64,000 nucleotides of DNA from Dokdonella sp. (GCF_017744955.1 NZ_JAGIAG010000012.1:21289-85288); one strand, 5' to 3'; counted from the stretch's first letter, positions 16,136-26,822 are shown. The notes: a model not told the origin generated them from the sequence alone. Program-made: numbers and translations.

Positions 16136-17695
16136 ATGGTCAGTCCTGTCTCCGCCACCCGTTCCTTCGCCGGCAACGGCGCCGCCAACAACGACTACAC
16201 GATCCAGCGCGGCGACACGCTGTCGAAGATCGCGGCCGAAAAAGGCGTTTCCCTGCAGGACCTGCTCGCCGCCAATCCGCAGATCCGCAATCCCGACGTA
16301 ATCTATCCGGGTCAATCGCTGTCGATCCCCGGCGGCGGCGGAAGCGCCGGCGGCGCCAACGGCGCCGCGCAGGGCGCTCAGGGACCGAGCGGCGTGTCGG
16401 GCGCCGCGCCCAATTCGCAGCAGGGCCGCATCAACGAAGCGATGGGCTTCTTCGAGAGCCAGGGTTGGTCGCGTGCGCAGGCCGCCGGCATCGTCGGCAA
16501 CCTGCAGGCCGAGAGCGGCGTCGATCCGAATCGCGGCCAGGACGGCGGCGGCCCCGGCTACGGGCTGGCGCAGTGGGAAGGTCCGCGCCAGGCCGCGTTC
16601 AAGGCCTGGGCCGGCAAGGACATCCATCAGTCGACGTTCCGCGAGCAACTCGAATTCATCCAGCACGAACTGACCACGACCGAGCGCGGCGCCGGCAATG
16701 CGCTGAAGGGCGCGACTTCGGCCTCCGAAGCGGCGCAGATCTTCTGCAACAAGTACGAGCGCCCCGGCATTCCGCACATGGAATCGCGCATCGCGAACGC
16801 CAATGCGATCTTCAACAACGCATCGCCGACGCAGCCGGGCTCCGGCAATACGCCGGTCGGCACGCCGTCGAAGCCGAATCCGGATGCGGCCTCGCCGGCG
16901 GGCGGCAGCTACACCGTCAAGAGCGGCGACACGCTGTCGGCCATCGCGGCGCAGAAGGGCGTCTCGCTCGCGGCGCTGATCTCGGCGAACCCGCAGATCA
17001 AGAACCCGAACCTGATCTTCCCCGGCCAGAGCGTGAACATTCCGGGCGGCGGCAGCGCGGCCGGCGGCAGCTACACGGTGAAGAGCGGCGATACGCTCTC
17101 GGGCATCGCGGCGCAAAAGGGCGTTTCGCTGGCGGCGCTGATCTCGGCCAATCCGCAGATCGGCAATCCGAACCTGATCTTCCCGGGCCAGCACGTGAAC
17201 ATCCCGGGCGGCGGCAGCGGCACGCGCGGCACCGACGGCGCGAACAGCACCGGCGGCGTCGGGCAGACGCCGGGCGCGGGCAAGCCGACCGGCGGCAACC
17301 CGGCGGCGATCGCCAACCAGTTCCTCGAGCGCAACGCGTCCGAGCTCAAGAAGAGCGGCGCGCTACCGATGAATCCGAACGTGCCGAGCGACGTCTGCTG
17401 CGCCAACTTCGTCACCGCCTGCCTGCAGAAGGCCGGCCTGATCAACTGGCACTCCGACGGCGTCGCCGACATGGCCTCGCGCCTGAAGGCGCAGGGCTGG
17501 AAGGTCGTCGATGCGGCGCACGCCAAGCCCGGCGACGTCGCCGTCATCAACGGCAGCCAGCACACAGAACTGGTCTACAGCAACGACGGCGGCAAGCTCA
17601 CGCTGATCGGTTCCAACAACCGCAATGCGGACGGTACGCAGCGCATCACCTACGGCAATCCGTACGGCAATACGTATTACCTGTCTCCGCCGTAA
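16136..17695 (+). CDS. LysM / phage-tail-lysozyme / Cys-His hydrolase-like multidomain protein (copy 2)
   Basis: 519 residues, no signal peptide (MVSPVSATRS). LysM 19-63; lysozyme-type domain 97-228, nearly identical to copy 1, with candidate Glu126 in NLQAESG; two LysM (about 258-303 and 312-357); a C-terminal domain (380-519) unrelated at sequence level to that of copy 1 but with the same logic: Cys421/Cys422 (SDVCCANFVTACLQ), GDVAVI, His476 (QHTELVYS) and a following polar residue (GSNNRN), an NlpC/P60- or CHAP-like amidase pattern. The pair looks like a duplication with swapped C-terminal enzymes. Role is probably cell-wall remodelling or attack on other cells. Confidence 0.85.
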   Translation: MVSPVSATRSFAGNGAANNDYTIQRGDTLSKIAAEKGVSLQDLLAANPQIRNPDVIYPGQSLSIPGGGGSAGGANGAAQGAQGPSGVSGAAPNSQQGRINEAMGFFESQGWSRAQAAGIVGNLQAESGVDPNRGQDGGGPGYGLAQWEGPRQAAFKAWAGKDIHQSTFREQLEFIQHELTTTERGAGNALKGATSASEAAQIFCNKYERPGIPHMESRIANANAIFNNASPTQPGSGNTPVGTPSKPNPDAASPAGGSYTVKSGDTLSAIAAQKGVSLAALISANPQIKNPNLIFPGQSVNIPGGGSAAGGSYTVKSGDTLSGIAAQKGVSLAALISANPQIGNPNLIFPGQHVNIPGGGSGTRGTDGANSTGGVGQTPGAGKPTGGNPAAIANQFLERNASELKKSGALPMNPNVPSDVCCANFVTACLQKAGLINWHSDGVADMASRLKAQGWKVVDAAHAKPGDVAVINGSQHTELVYSNDGGKLTLIGSNNRNADGTQRITYGNPYGNTYYLSPP

Positions 17696-17709
17696 GTTCC
17701 GAGACGACG

Positions 17710-17745
17710 ACGCCCCGGCATGGCGAAAGCCTGCCGGGGCGTTTT
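17710..17745 (+). terminator. Intrinsic terminator after LysM-lysozyme copy 2
   Basis: Stem 17710-17720 with 17732-17742 (ACGCCCCGGCA / TGCCGGGGCGT), extended by an inner GGC-GAAA-GCC hairpin, then TTTT. It lies 15 bases after the stop codon. Confidence 0.88.
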
Positions 17746-17886
17746 CGTTTGCGCGCAGCCCGGGATTTGCAGCGCTAGCCTGCGATCGCAGCGACGGCAG
17801 AACGCGGCAGTGGACCGCAACGATCTCCTGTGAGGCCGATGTGAATTGGAGCGGCTCGCGATCGGAGCGGCCCGGCAGAGACTGGT

Positions 17887-18324
17887 CTAGTCGGCGGGGA
17901 GCTCGAAGATCGCCGCTGGCGCGGAGTACTGGCGTGCCCAGTCGGTCCAGGCGACGTCGGTCGGACCGACCACGCTCGCCACCAAGGTCCAATGCTCGCC
18001 GCTGCCGCGCAGCAGTCCGGCGTAGACGTGCGACTTGAGGCCGGCCTCCGCCTCTTCGGCGAACGGCGTGCCTTGGTAGTCGATCGGTCGGCCGCCGGCG
18101 CCCTGGATCGAGGCGTAGACGAAGGCCCATTCGCCGGACACACGCAGGCTTTTCACGTCGAGCTGGGCGGGCTTGCCGAGTCCGGCGGCGAGTTCGACCA
18201 GGGCGGAGTGCAGGATCGCGCGACCTTCGGCGGAAGTCGTGGCCGGCGTGCGCGGAGCTTCTTGAGCTGGGGTGGCGGTCATGAGGAAGGCGCTCAGGAT
18301 CAGGGGGATCGTTCCGATACGCAT
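17887..18324 (-). CDS. Hypothetical secreted protein
   Basis: 145 residues with an N-terminal signal peptide (MRIGTIPLILSAFLMTATPA). The mature part has 'RAILHSALVELAAGLGKPAQ', 'VSGEWAFVYASIQGAGGRPI' and 'YAGLLRGSGEHWTLVASVVG', a mixed alpha/beta pattern resembling small NTF2-like or DUF4440-type periplasmic proteins, but I cannot assign a family. Convergent with the second LysM-lysozyme gene. Confidence 0.7.
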   Translation of the reverse strand: MRIGTIPLILSAFLMTATPAQEAPRTPATTSAEGRAILHSALVELAAGLGKPAQLDVKSLRVSGEWAFVYASIQGAGGRPIDYQGTPFAEEAEAGLKSHVYAGLLRGSGEHWTLVASVVGPTDVAWTDWARQYSAPAAIFELPAD

Positions 18325-18530
18325 GGACGCTCTCGCTGCGAGTCGCGATGAAGCGGAAAGTCTATGTACCGCGCACGCCCGGGGACTGCAAGCGCGTGCC
18401 GGCGAAGCCTTGCGCGGCTGCGCGCACGGCGAAGCAGCGTCAGCTCGGGTTCGTCGCCGCACGCTTTCCGGGGCCCGCCGCAGCCGCACTGAAGCGGCGA
18501 TCGCCGACACGTCGCCCGCGGTGCGCCACA

Positions 18531-18764
18531 TCAATCGCGCGCGTCGACGAATGCGCGCACGCCTTCCGCGTCGAACGGCCAGTCCAGCTCGCGTCCGTCG
18601 CGGTCGTCGCGCAGCACCGGCACGCGCGCGCCGTAGCGCGCCTCGAGGTCGTCCGCGTCGTCGATCCAGCGCGTCTCGAAGGTCGGCAAGCGCGCGGCGG
18701 CGAGCACGGCCAGCGCCTGGTCGCACAAGGGACAATCGTCGCGCTGGAAAAGAATCCACCGCAT
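18531..18764 (-). CDS. Glutaredoxin-like (DUF836) thioredoxin-fold protein
   Basis: 77 residues opening MRWILFQRDDCPLCDQALAV: a beta strand followed by a CPLC active site at residues 11-14, and 'RVPVLRD' supplying the cis-Pro of the thioredoxin fold. Size and pattern match the short glutaredoxin-like DUF836 group. Cytoplasmic thiol-disulfide exchange is likely. Divergent from the serine ammonia-lyase gene, starts 88 bp apart. Confidence 0.88.
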   Translation of the reverse strand: MRWILFQRDDCPLCDQALAVLAAARLPTFETRWIDDADDLEARYGARVPVLRDDRDGRELDWPFDAEGVRAFVDARD

Positions 18765-18852
18765 GCGGTGCGTCTCCGGCAAAACCGTAGAATAGCCGCA
18801 CCTTCTTCCGCGGCGGCGTGCGCGTGCCGTCCGCATCTGCTTCGAGGCATTC

Positions 18853-20235
<1,383 letters not shown>

Positions 20236-20316
20236 GGACACCTCGACCGCAGCGCCCGAATTCGCGCTCGCCGATGGTCGGCGGACCGGCTGCCGACAAA
20301 CCGGTCGCCGACGAAG

Positions 20317-20346
20317 AAAAGCGCCGCCCATCGGGCGGCGCTTTTT
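20317..20346. terminator. Bidirectional intrinsic terminator between sdaA and subtilase 1
   Basis: Stem GCGCCGCCC 20321-20329 with 20333-20341, loop ATC, preceded by AAAA and followed by TTTTT, so it can stop both sdaA and the convergent subtilase gene. Confidence 0.92.
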
Positions 20347-20406
20347 CTTCTACTGGACCGGCACCTTCGGACTCCGAACAGAGTCCGAAGGCCGTATCAG
20401 CTCGGC

Positions 20407-23343
20407 CTACGGGTTCTGCGTGATGTGGATGTCGTCGTAGTAGATCGCGCTCGCGCCGTTCGCGTAGAGATCGATCGAGCCGATGTTCAGGCTTCCCGGC
20501 ACGTCCTGATTCGGGAACTGCTGCGTCCACGATCCCGAATAGAGCTGGGCACCGTTGTAGTAGAACGTCTGCAGGTCGTTGTCGAGATCGACGTCGAGCT
20601 TGATGTCCACCCACTGGCCGGTCACGTACGAAGCACTGCCCGGATTCGCCGCGCCGTCTTCGTTCGCCAGGGTTCCGGTGGCGCTGTCGAAGTACACCTG
20701 CGTCGACCAGCTGATGATGCTGGTGTCGGTGTCGGAGTACACGTTCTCGAAGATGAAGTACGACTTGCCGGAGAACGTCGCCGGAATGTACTGCTTCGCG
20801 GTGATCGTGTACGAACCGCTGGTGTAGCCCGTGAACTCGTGGATCAGGTCGCTTCCTTCCTTGATCTCGATCGAGTTCGGCGCGCTGACGCTCTGCGTGG
20901 TGACCACGGTCGCGCCGGCGGCCGCGTCGTTCGCCCAGCCCTTCCAGCCGCCCTGGCCGTGCACGTTGTTGCCGGCCGTGTAGCTGTCCCAGTTCTCGGA
21001 GAATCCGGCCGAGCCGGACGAGCCGTCGAAACCGTCCTTGAAGATCTCGTCGTCGGGCTGCGGGTTGCCGCTGCCCTTGACCGCGACGTACATGTGCGCG
21101 TCGGGCGCCAGGCCGTTGGCTTCGGTGAACACGACTTCGGCGAACGTGATGTTGCTGAGCGTGGTGGTCGGCGTCGCCGTGACCGTGATCGCCTGCGTGT
21201 CGGTCAGGGTGCCGTCGAACGAGAACGAAGGCGTGTCGACCGAGACGTCGAGGCCGTCGGGCGCGTTGACCGTCACCGTCCAGCTCGACGGCTGGCCGAG
21301 CGTGTTGCGCAGCGTACGCGTCCAGTCGCACGAATCGGTGCAGCTCATGTTGCGCATGCTCGCCACATTCAGCGTCTTCGGATCGCCCGAAGAGGCCGGA
21401 TCGGCGGCGAGGTAGTTGGCGAAGGTCTCGTCGAGCACGAAGCCGGCCTTCGCGACCTTGGTCATGTCGATGCGGCCGCCGCCGACGTCGTCCGGATCCC
21501 ACGGCGTGGTCGTGTCTTCCTTGTGGCCGTCGGTGAATGCGGTCAGCATCATCGCCGACTTCACTTCCGACGGCGTCCAGTTCGGCTGCAGCGCGCGCAC
21601 CAGCGCACCGGCGCCGGCCAGATGCGGCGAGGACATCGAAGTGCCGCTCATGTAGCCGTACTGGCCGGCCGTGCCGGTGTCCATCGCGGCGTAGATGCTG
21701 ACGCCGGGGCCGGTGATGTCCGGCTTGGTCTGCGTGACGAGACGGCTCGGACCGCGCAGGCTGAAGTCGCCGAGCACGTCGCCCTGGACGATGCCGGGCG
21801 TGAACGTGGTGGTGACGGCGGTCGGCGCGCTCGAGTTGATGAACGAGGCGATCGCCTGGCCGTCGGTCTGCGGGATGCCGTAGGTCGGCAGCGTGGCCGA
21901 ACCGACGATCGGGCTGAGGCGGCCGGCCGCGTTGTTGTAGATGATCGCGACGACCGCGCCGGCGGCCTGCGCGTTGTTGGCCTTTTCCTCGAACGTGCAG
22001 TCGCCGCGGCTGATCAGGGCGATCGCGCCGGTGAACGTGCCGGCCGGAATGCCGCCGGTGGAGGTGCAACCGGTGTTGTTGGTGGTGTAGTTGCGAATCG
22101 GCAGATCACCCGCGGGTCCCGTGTCCGAACCCGAGCCCGGATCCAGCACGATGTTCTGCAACTGCGCCGGCGGCGTGCCGGGGCCGGTGACCGACAGCAT
22201 GCCCGTCGCAGCGGGGTTGCGGTTGTGGGTCGAAGCGGCCACCGTGGTGACCCACGGGCCGAGGTGGTTGACCTGGCCGACCGGATCGGGCGTCTCCGCA
22301 CGCGTGTTGCCGGCGGAAGCGGCGACGAAGATGTCCGCATCGACCGCGTCGAGGAAGGTGCGATCGCCGTCGTTCCACGGATCGTCGCCGCCGGAGATCG
22401 AGAAGTTGATGACGTCGACGCCGTCGGCGATCGCGTTCTCCATGCCGGCCAGAATCCAGGTACCGGCGCAGTTGGTGGTCGCGCAGACCTTGTAGGTGCG
22501 CACGCTGGCGCACGGCGCGACGCCGGACATGAACGGCGCATCCGTCGGCAGCGCCGGCGGCGGAACGGCGGAGGTGGTCAACGTGTTGCCGGCCGCCGTG
22601 CTGGCGGTATGCACGCCGTGGCCGTTGCCGGCGTTCGCTTCGGGGTTGGTGCCGGTACAGACGCCGCCGCTGCTGGTCGAGCAGTCGGCCGAACTCACCA
22701 GCTTGGGATTGCCCGCGTTGAAGCCGCAGGCGGCATCGTTGGCGAACGAGGGATGAGCGGCGTTGCCGCCGGTGTCGATCACGCCGACGACCACGCCCTG
22801 GCCTCGCGTGCCGGTTCCGCCGGGAACGTTGCTGCCGTCCCAGATCGAAGGTGCACCGATGAATTCCGGACCGCGGAAGGTGTCGACGCGCTCGTCGCGC
22901 GCACGCACCACCTTGCTCACGCCGGGAAGAGCGGCGATGGTGCGCGCCTCGCTCATCGTCAGATCCAGACCGACGCCGTTCATCGTGATCGCGTAACTGT
23001 GCGTCGGCGTCAGCTCGCGGCCGAGCGCGCCCGCGATCGCCGCCATGTGCGTGTCGCGCTGAGTGGAGAGATAGGCCTTGTAGGCGACCGCCGCCGGCGA
23101 ATTCGCGGCGAGCTTGCGCGTTCCCAGAGACGACGGTGCAGTCGCGGCGAGCCCGTTGGCTTCGCCCTTGTAATGCAGCAAGCCGCTTTCGACGAAGCTG
23201 ACGATGTAGGGCCGACGAACCGACGTGGCCTGTTCGCTAGTGGCGACCTTGTCGAAGGTCGCGGCGTGGATCGGCATCACCGCGCCGGCCAGCGCGAAGC
23301 CGATCGATGCAGCCAGTGTTTTGATGTGCAGCGACTTCCCCAT
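20407..23343 (-). CDS. Secreted S8 family serine peptidase (subtilase 1) with C-terminal lectin-like domain
   Basis: 978 residues from the ATG at 23343, with SD GGAG 8 bases before it. Signal peptide to about residue 27; I9-type propeptide; S8 domain with triad Asp in VVVGVIDTGG, His in GNGHGVHTAST and Ser in SGTSMSSPHLAG. A PA domain is inserted ('ISRGDCTFEEKANNAQAAGA'). An Fn3-like domain follows with the pair CTDSCDWTRT. IFKDGFD then separates the protease from a C-terminal jelly-roll domain of about 190 residues (starting 'FSENWDSYTAGNNVHGQGGW'). An extracellular broad protease is likely, the lectin-like domain perhaps binding glycans. Paralogue of the gene at 23663-26680. Confidence 0.94.
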   Translation of the reverse strand: MGKSLHIKTLAASIGFALAGAVMPIHAATFDKVATSEQATSVRRPYIVSFVESGLLHYKGEANGLAATAPSSLGTRKLAANSPAAVAYKAYLSTQRDTHMAAIAGALGRELTPTHSYAITMNGVGLDLTMSEARTIAALPGVSKVVRARDERVDTFRGPEFIGAPSIWDGSNVPGGTGTRGQGVVVGVIDTGGNAAHPSFANDAACGFNAGNPKLVSSADCSTSSGGVCTGTNPEANAGNGHGVHTASTAAGNTLTTSAVPPPALPTDAPFMSGVAPCASVRTYKVCATTNCAGTWILAGMENAIADGVDVINFSISGGDDPWNDGDRTFLDAVDADIFVAASAGNTRAETPDPVGQVNHLGPWVTTVAASTHNRNPAATGMLSVTGPGTPPAQLQNIVLDPGSGSDTGPAGDLPIRNYTTNNTGCTSTGGIPAGTFTGAIALISRGDCTFEEKANNAQAAGAVVAIIYNNAAGRLSPIVGSATLPTYGIPQTDGQAIASFINSSAPTAVTTTFTPGIVQGDVLGDFSLRGPSRLVTQTKPDITGPGVSIYAAMDTGTAGQYGYMSGTSMSSPHLAGAGALVRALQPNWTPSEVKSAMMLTAFTDGHKEDTTTPWDPDDVGGGRIDMTKVAKAGFVLDETFANYLAADPASSGDPKTLNVASMRNMSCTDSCDWTRTLRNTLGQPSSWTVTVNAPDGLDVSVDTPSFSFDGTLTDTQAITVTATPTTTLSNITFAEVVFTEANGLAPDAHMYVAVKGSGNPQPDDEIFKDGFDGSSGSAGFSENWDSYTAGNNVHGQGGWKGWANDAAAGATVVTTQSVSAPNSIEIKEGSDLIHEFTGYTSGSYTITAKQYIPATFSGKSYFIFENVYSDTDTSIISWSTQVYFDSATGTLANEDGAANPGSASYVTGQWVDIKLDVDLDNDLQTFYYNGAQLYSGSWTQQFPNQDVPGSLNIGSIDLYANGASAIYYDDIHITQNP

Positions 23344-23369
23344 CTCGATTCTCCAGTTCAGCAGCAGCC

Positions 23370-23408
23370 AAAAAACCCGGAACACCGCGCCGTTTCGGCG
23401 CGGTGTTC
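23370..23408 (-). promoter_or_regulatory. Terminator-like hairpin in the leader of subtilase 1
   Basis: A 13-bp perfect stem (23380-23392 with 23396-23408, loop of 3) followed on the minus strand by CCGGG and six T (23375-23370). It lies inside the leader, 27 bases before the start codon and downstream of the predicted promoter, so it would act as an attenuator rather than an end-of-gene terminator. No short leader peptide or known riboswitch is evident. Confidence 0.65.
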
Positions 23409-23449
23409 GCGGACGTGACGAAGCTAAAGACCCAGGACGCTCACGGCGG

Positions 23450-23479
23450 GTTATAGCACTGGCTCGAATATGCCGCCAA
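23450..23479 (-). promoter_or_regulatory. Putative sigma70 promoter of subtilase 1
   Basis: On the minus strand TTGGCG (23479-23474), an 18-bp spacer and TATAAC (23455-23450), giving a leader of about 100 bases. The surrounding bases (GAGCC before and AACC after the -10, then CCTGGGT) recur upstream of subtilase 2. Confidence 0.5.
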
Positions 23480-23598
23480 CCGGTGGCAGTACGCGGGCGA
23501 ATGGTCACGCATGGGCCACCGCGCATGGCGCGCCGCAGCAAATCTTCCCCGTCGCTGCCCTGGAAGCAGGGAATGACGCTCTTCGAACGGTTTGTCCG

Positions 23599-23633
23599 AA
23601 AAAGAAAAAGCCGGCGTGGAAATCCACGCCGGC
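23599..23633 (-). terminator. Intrinsic terminator of subtilase 2
   Basis: An 11-bp stem (23610-23620 with 23623-23633) followed on the minus strand by TTTTTCTTTTT. It begins 30 bases past the stop codon of the upstream subtilase gene. Confidence 0.9.
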
Positions 23634-23662
23634 TCGTCAAAGGACGACTCTGAATCGAACGC

Positions 23663-26600
23663 TTACTGCAGGTGGATCGGCTGTCCTGCCGCGGACGTGC
23701 CGTGGCCGCGGATGATCCAGTTGAATGTGAATCCGGACACGGCGGCGCTGGTCTTTTGCAGGTTCAGCGTCGCAAGGTTTGGATCGCCGGCGGTGATGAT
23801 GTTGATGCCGCTGATCCACGAGCGCTGCGCGTCCGGTCCCATATCCGCGCTGGCCGGATAATGGCCTTGACGACCGCGGTTGACGATGCCGATCAGAACG
23901 TCGCCCGGGCCGTTCAGCGTAATGCCGGGGCTCGGAATCGTGACCGACTGCATGTCGTCGAGCACGGTCACCGCCGCGCCTTCGACCTTGCCGACCAAGG
24001 TCGCGCCATTGGCCGGATTGGTGTCGTTGTCTTGGAAGACGTAATAGTCGAAGGTCTCGCCCATCACGGCGCCGTCGGAGCCGCTGCTGGTCTGACTGCC
24101 GAAGATCGTCTCCAGCGAGGTCAGCGTGATCGGATAGCTTGCCGGGTCCGGCGTGAAGCGATTGAGCCAGAGGAACTGCAGCGGCGGATTGGAAGTCGCG
24201 CTACCGAGCAGGTTGAAGCCGCCGCTGCTGAAGGTGTCGACCTGCAGGTCGACAGCGTTGCCGGCATCCACCGTTCCCTTCACCGCCGCCGTGATGTGCT
24301 GGCTCGGAGACTGGCCGTTCGCCTCGACCAGGTCGACCTGACCGAACGAGATCACCGGCAGGGCGGCAGTGAGGTTCGCGGTGATGGTCAGCTCCTTCGT
24401 CTCGCCCGGAGCCAGCGTGAAGCTCGACGGCGACACCGTCAGGCCGAAGCCGTTGCCGGTCGCGGTCGCGTTCCAACTGCCCGAGGTCGCCAGCCGGTTC
24501 TTGACCGTACGCGTCCAGGTGCAGGTCGTCTGGCAATTCGAATTGCGCACGGACGGGATGTTGAGGTCCTTCACCGCCACCGTGCCGCCGCTCGGATTCG
24601 CGTCGACGAAGCGCTGATAGGTCTCGTCCAGCGTCAGGCCCACCTTCGCCGCCTTGGTCAGATCGACGCGACCGCTGCCGACCTGATCGGGCGTCCACTG
24701 CGTCGTGCCGTCTTCCTGGAAGCCGGCCTGGAACGAGGTCGTCATCAGCGCCGACTTCACTTCCGCCACGGTCCAGTCCGGATGGATCTCGCGAACCAGC
24801 GTCGCCGCGCCCGCCACGTGCGGGCTGGCCATCGACGTGCCGCCCATGAACAGGTAGCTGTTGTCGGCTGCGCGGCCGGCAGCGTAGATGTTCACGCCGG
24901 GAGCGGTGATGTCCGGCTTGGTGACGTCGGCCGCGGCGCCGGAGGTCGGTCCGCGGAAGCTGAAGGAGCCGAGCACGTCGCCCTGCACCGTGACCAGCGA
25001 AGCGCCCTTGACGAAATCGCCGACCGTACCGCTGGCGACCACGTCCTCGAAGCCGTTGGCGAAGACCACGTCCGGGTCGACCGGCGCGCCGTTGTTGGCG
25101 TTGACGAAGGCGATCAGCGCATCGGAGGTCGCCAGGTCGTTGATCTTGAACGACGGCAACGTCGAACCGGTCGTGTCGATGCCCTGCGCGTCGTTCTTGT
25201 TGTTGGCGATGACGACCATGACCGCACCGGCGCCGGCCGCGTTGTTGATCTTCTCGGAGAAGTTGCAGGCCTCGGTCGCCGGCGGCGTCGCGCCGCGACG
25301 GATCACCGCGATCGCGCCCTGGAAGTAGTTCGCCGGGAATCCGCCGGTCGCCGTACAGCCGGCGATGTTGGTCGGATAGGTGCGGAACGGATAGCCGGTC
25401 AGGTCGTCGACCTGATCCATGTTGGTGGTGGTGCCCTTGGTGCCGCCGAAGCTCTGCAGCAGCGGCGGCACGGTGCCGGGGCCGGTCACCTTGAACGTGC
25501 CCTGGCCGATGGTCTGGTCCTGCGTCGAGGCGGCCACCGTCAGCATCCACGGACCCACGTGCGACACGCGGCCGACCGGGCTGGTGCAGTTCGCGCGCGT
25601 GTTGCCGGCCGAGGCGGCGATGAACACGTCGGCGTCGATCGCGTCGAGGAAGTCGCGGTCGTCGTCGTTCCACGGCGAGCCGCCGCCACAGGTCGGTCCG
25701 ATCGAGAAGTTGGCGACGTCGAGACCGTCGGTGACGATCGCCTCGATCGCGGCGCTGATCGCCGAGCCCGGCAGACTGCCGGAGGCGTTGGAGACGCGAT
25801 AGGAGTACACCGTCGCGCACGGCGCCACGCCGGACATCGTCACGCCGTCCGGCAGATCAGGCGGCGGTGTCGCGGTGTTGTCGAGGGTGTTGCCTGCCGC
25901 GGTGCTGGCGGTGTGCACGCCGTGGCTGAAGCCTTCGTCCGCGCCCGCCGGTGCCTCGGGGTTCGGGCCGGTGCAATGTCCCGCCGAGCTCGTGTTGCAG
26001 TCGAATGCGTACAGCTTCTTGTCGGTCGCATTGAAGCCGCAGGTCTCGTCGTTGGCGAACGACGGATGCTGGCTGTTCGCACCCATGTCGATGATGCCGA
26101 CCTTGATGCCCTTGCCCATCACGCCGACGCCGCCGGGCACGTTGCTGCCGTCCCAGATCGTGTTCGCGCCGATGAACTTCGGGCCGCGGAACGTATCGGG
26201 CGAGTAGAGCTTGACCGGCTTGACCGAGACCACGCCCGGCGTCGCGGCGACCGCGGCCAGTTCGTTAGGGCTCAGGCTCACGGCGATGCCGTTGCGGATC
26301 ACGCCGTAGGTGTGGGTGATGTCGAGCGGGCGTCCCAGTCGATTCTCGATCTCGGTGACGTGCGCCGTGCGCTGCGCGTCGAGATAGGAGGCGTACGCCT
26401 TGGCCGCCGGCGACTGCGCGTCGAGCTTGCGCACGCCGAGCTTCTTCGGCGCGGTGGCGCTGAGTTCCTGCGCGCCGTTCCTCGCGCCGCCTTCGTAGCG
26501 GAGCAGGCCCGACTCGGCGAACGTGACGATGTACTGGCCGATGCTGCTCACTTCCGCCGTGGTCGAAACCGCAGCTTCCAGGCTGGGCTGCGCCGCCGTC

Positions 26601-26680
26601 ACCGACGACGACAAGCCGATGCCCATCAACGCCACGCCGACGGCCGAGGCCAGCGCATTTACGTGAACCAACTTCTTCAT
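23663..26680 (-). CDS. Secreted S8 family serine peptidase (subtilase 2)
   Basis: 1005 residues from the ATG at 26680. Signal peptide to about residue 29 (SSSVTAAQPS), I9-like propeptide, S8 catalytic domain with Asp in VGIIDMGANSQHPSF, His in GFSHGVHTAST and Ser in GGTSMASPHVAG. The inserted PA domain contains VFANGFE. An Fn3-like domain has the cysteines CQTTCTWTRT. The C-terminal 180 residues differ from subtilase 1: a beta-rich segment ('DVLIGIVNRGRQGHYPASAD') resembling pre-peptidase C-terminal or jelly-roll modules. Extracellular protease, tandem paralogue of subtilase 1 with a similar promoter region but its own terminator. Confidence 0.94.
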   Translation of the reverse strand: MKKLVHVNALASAVGVALMGIGLSSSVTAAQPSLEAAVSTTAEVSSIGQYIVTFAESGLLRYEGGARNGAQELSATAPKKLGVRKLDAQSPAAKAYASYLDAQRTAHVTEIENRLGRPLDITHTYGVIRNGIAVSLSPNELAAVAATPGVVSVKPVKLYSPDTFRGPKFIGANTIWDGSNVPGGVGVMGKGIKVGIIDMGANSQHPSFANDETCGFNATDKKLYAFDCNTSSAGHCTGPNPEAPAGADEGFSHGVHTASTAAGNTLDNTATPPPDLPDGVTMSGVAPCATVYSYRVSNASGSLPGSAISAAIEAIVTDGLDVANFSIGPTCGGGSPWNDDDRDFLDAIDADVFIAASAGNTRANCTSPVGRVSHVGPWMLTVAASTQDQTIGQGTFKVTGPGTVPPLLQSFGGTKGTTTNMDQVDDLTGYPFRTYPTNIAGCTATGGFPANYFQGAIAVIRRGATPPATEACNFSEKINNAAGAGAVMVVIANNKNDAQGIDTTGSTLPSFKINDLATSDALIAFVNANNGAPVDPDVVFANGFEDVVASGTVGDFVKGASLVTVQGDVLGSFSFRGPTSGAAADVTKPDITAPGVNIYAAGRAADNSYLFMGGTSMASPHVAGAATLVREIHPDWTVAEVKSALMTTSFQAGFQEDGTTQWTPDQVGSGRVDLTKAAKVGLTLDETYQRFVDANPSGGTVAVKDLNIPSVRNSNCQTTCTWTRTVKNRLATSGSWNATATGNGFGLTVSPSSFTLAPGETKELTITANLTAALPVISFGQVDLVEANGQSPSQHITAAVKGTVDAGNAVDLQVDTFSSGGFNLLGSATSNPPLQFLWLNRFTPDPASYPITLTSLETIFGSQTSSGSDGAVMGETFDYYVFQDNDTNPANGATLVGKVEGAAVTVLDDMQSVTIPSPGITLNGPGDVLIGIVNRGRQGHYPASADMGPDAQRSWISGINIITAGDPNLATLNLQKTSAAVSGFTFNWIIRGHGTSAAGQPIHLQ

Positions 26681-26793
26681 CTCGATTGCTCTCCGACGCG
26701 GAACGCGACAAAACGGAGCCACAGCGACGTCCCTGCTTCGTCGCGCAGCTGTAAATGAACCAAAGTGGAAACCCAGGAGGCTTTGGTGCAGTG

Positions 26794-26822
26794 GTTGTAA
26801 CACTCCGGCTCGGGCGCCGAAA
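26794..26822 (-). promoter_or_regulatory. Putative sigma70 promoter of subtilase 2
   Basis: On the minus strand TTTCGG (26822-26817), a 17-bp spacer and TACAAC (26799-26794), leaving a leader of about 107 bases. GAGCC, GTG, AACC and CCTGGGT around it match the subtilase 1 region, showing that the promoters were duplicated with the genes. A weak 6-bp stem (26724-26744) and TTTT sit where subtilase 1 has its strong hairpin. Confidence 0.45.

Noticed and set aside
13130..17695. A prophage, because of the phage-tail-lysozyme domain
   Set aside because: No capsid, tail, integrase, holin or terminase genes are present; the neighbours are ordinary chromosomal genes.
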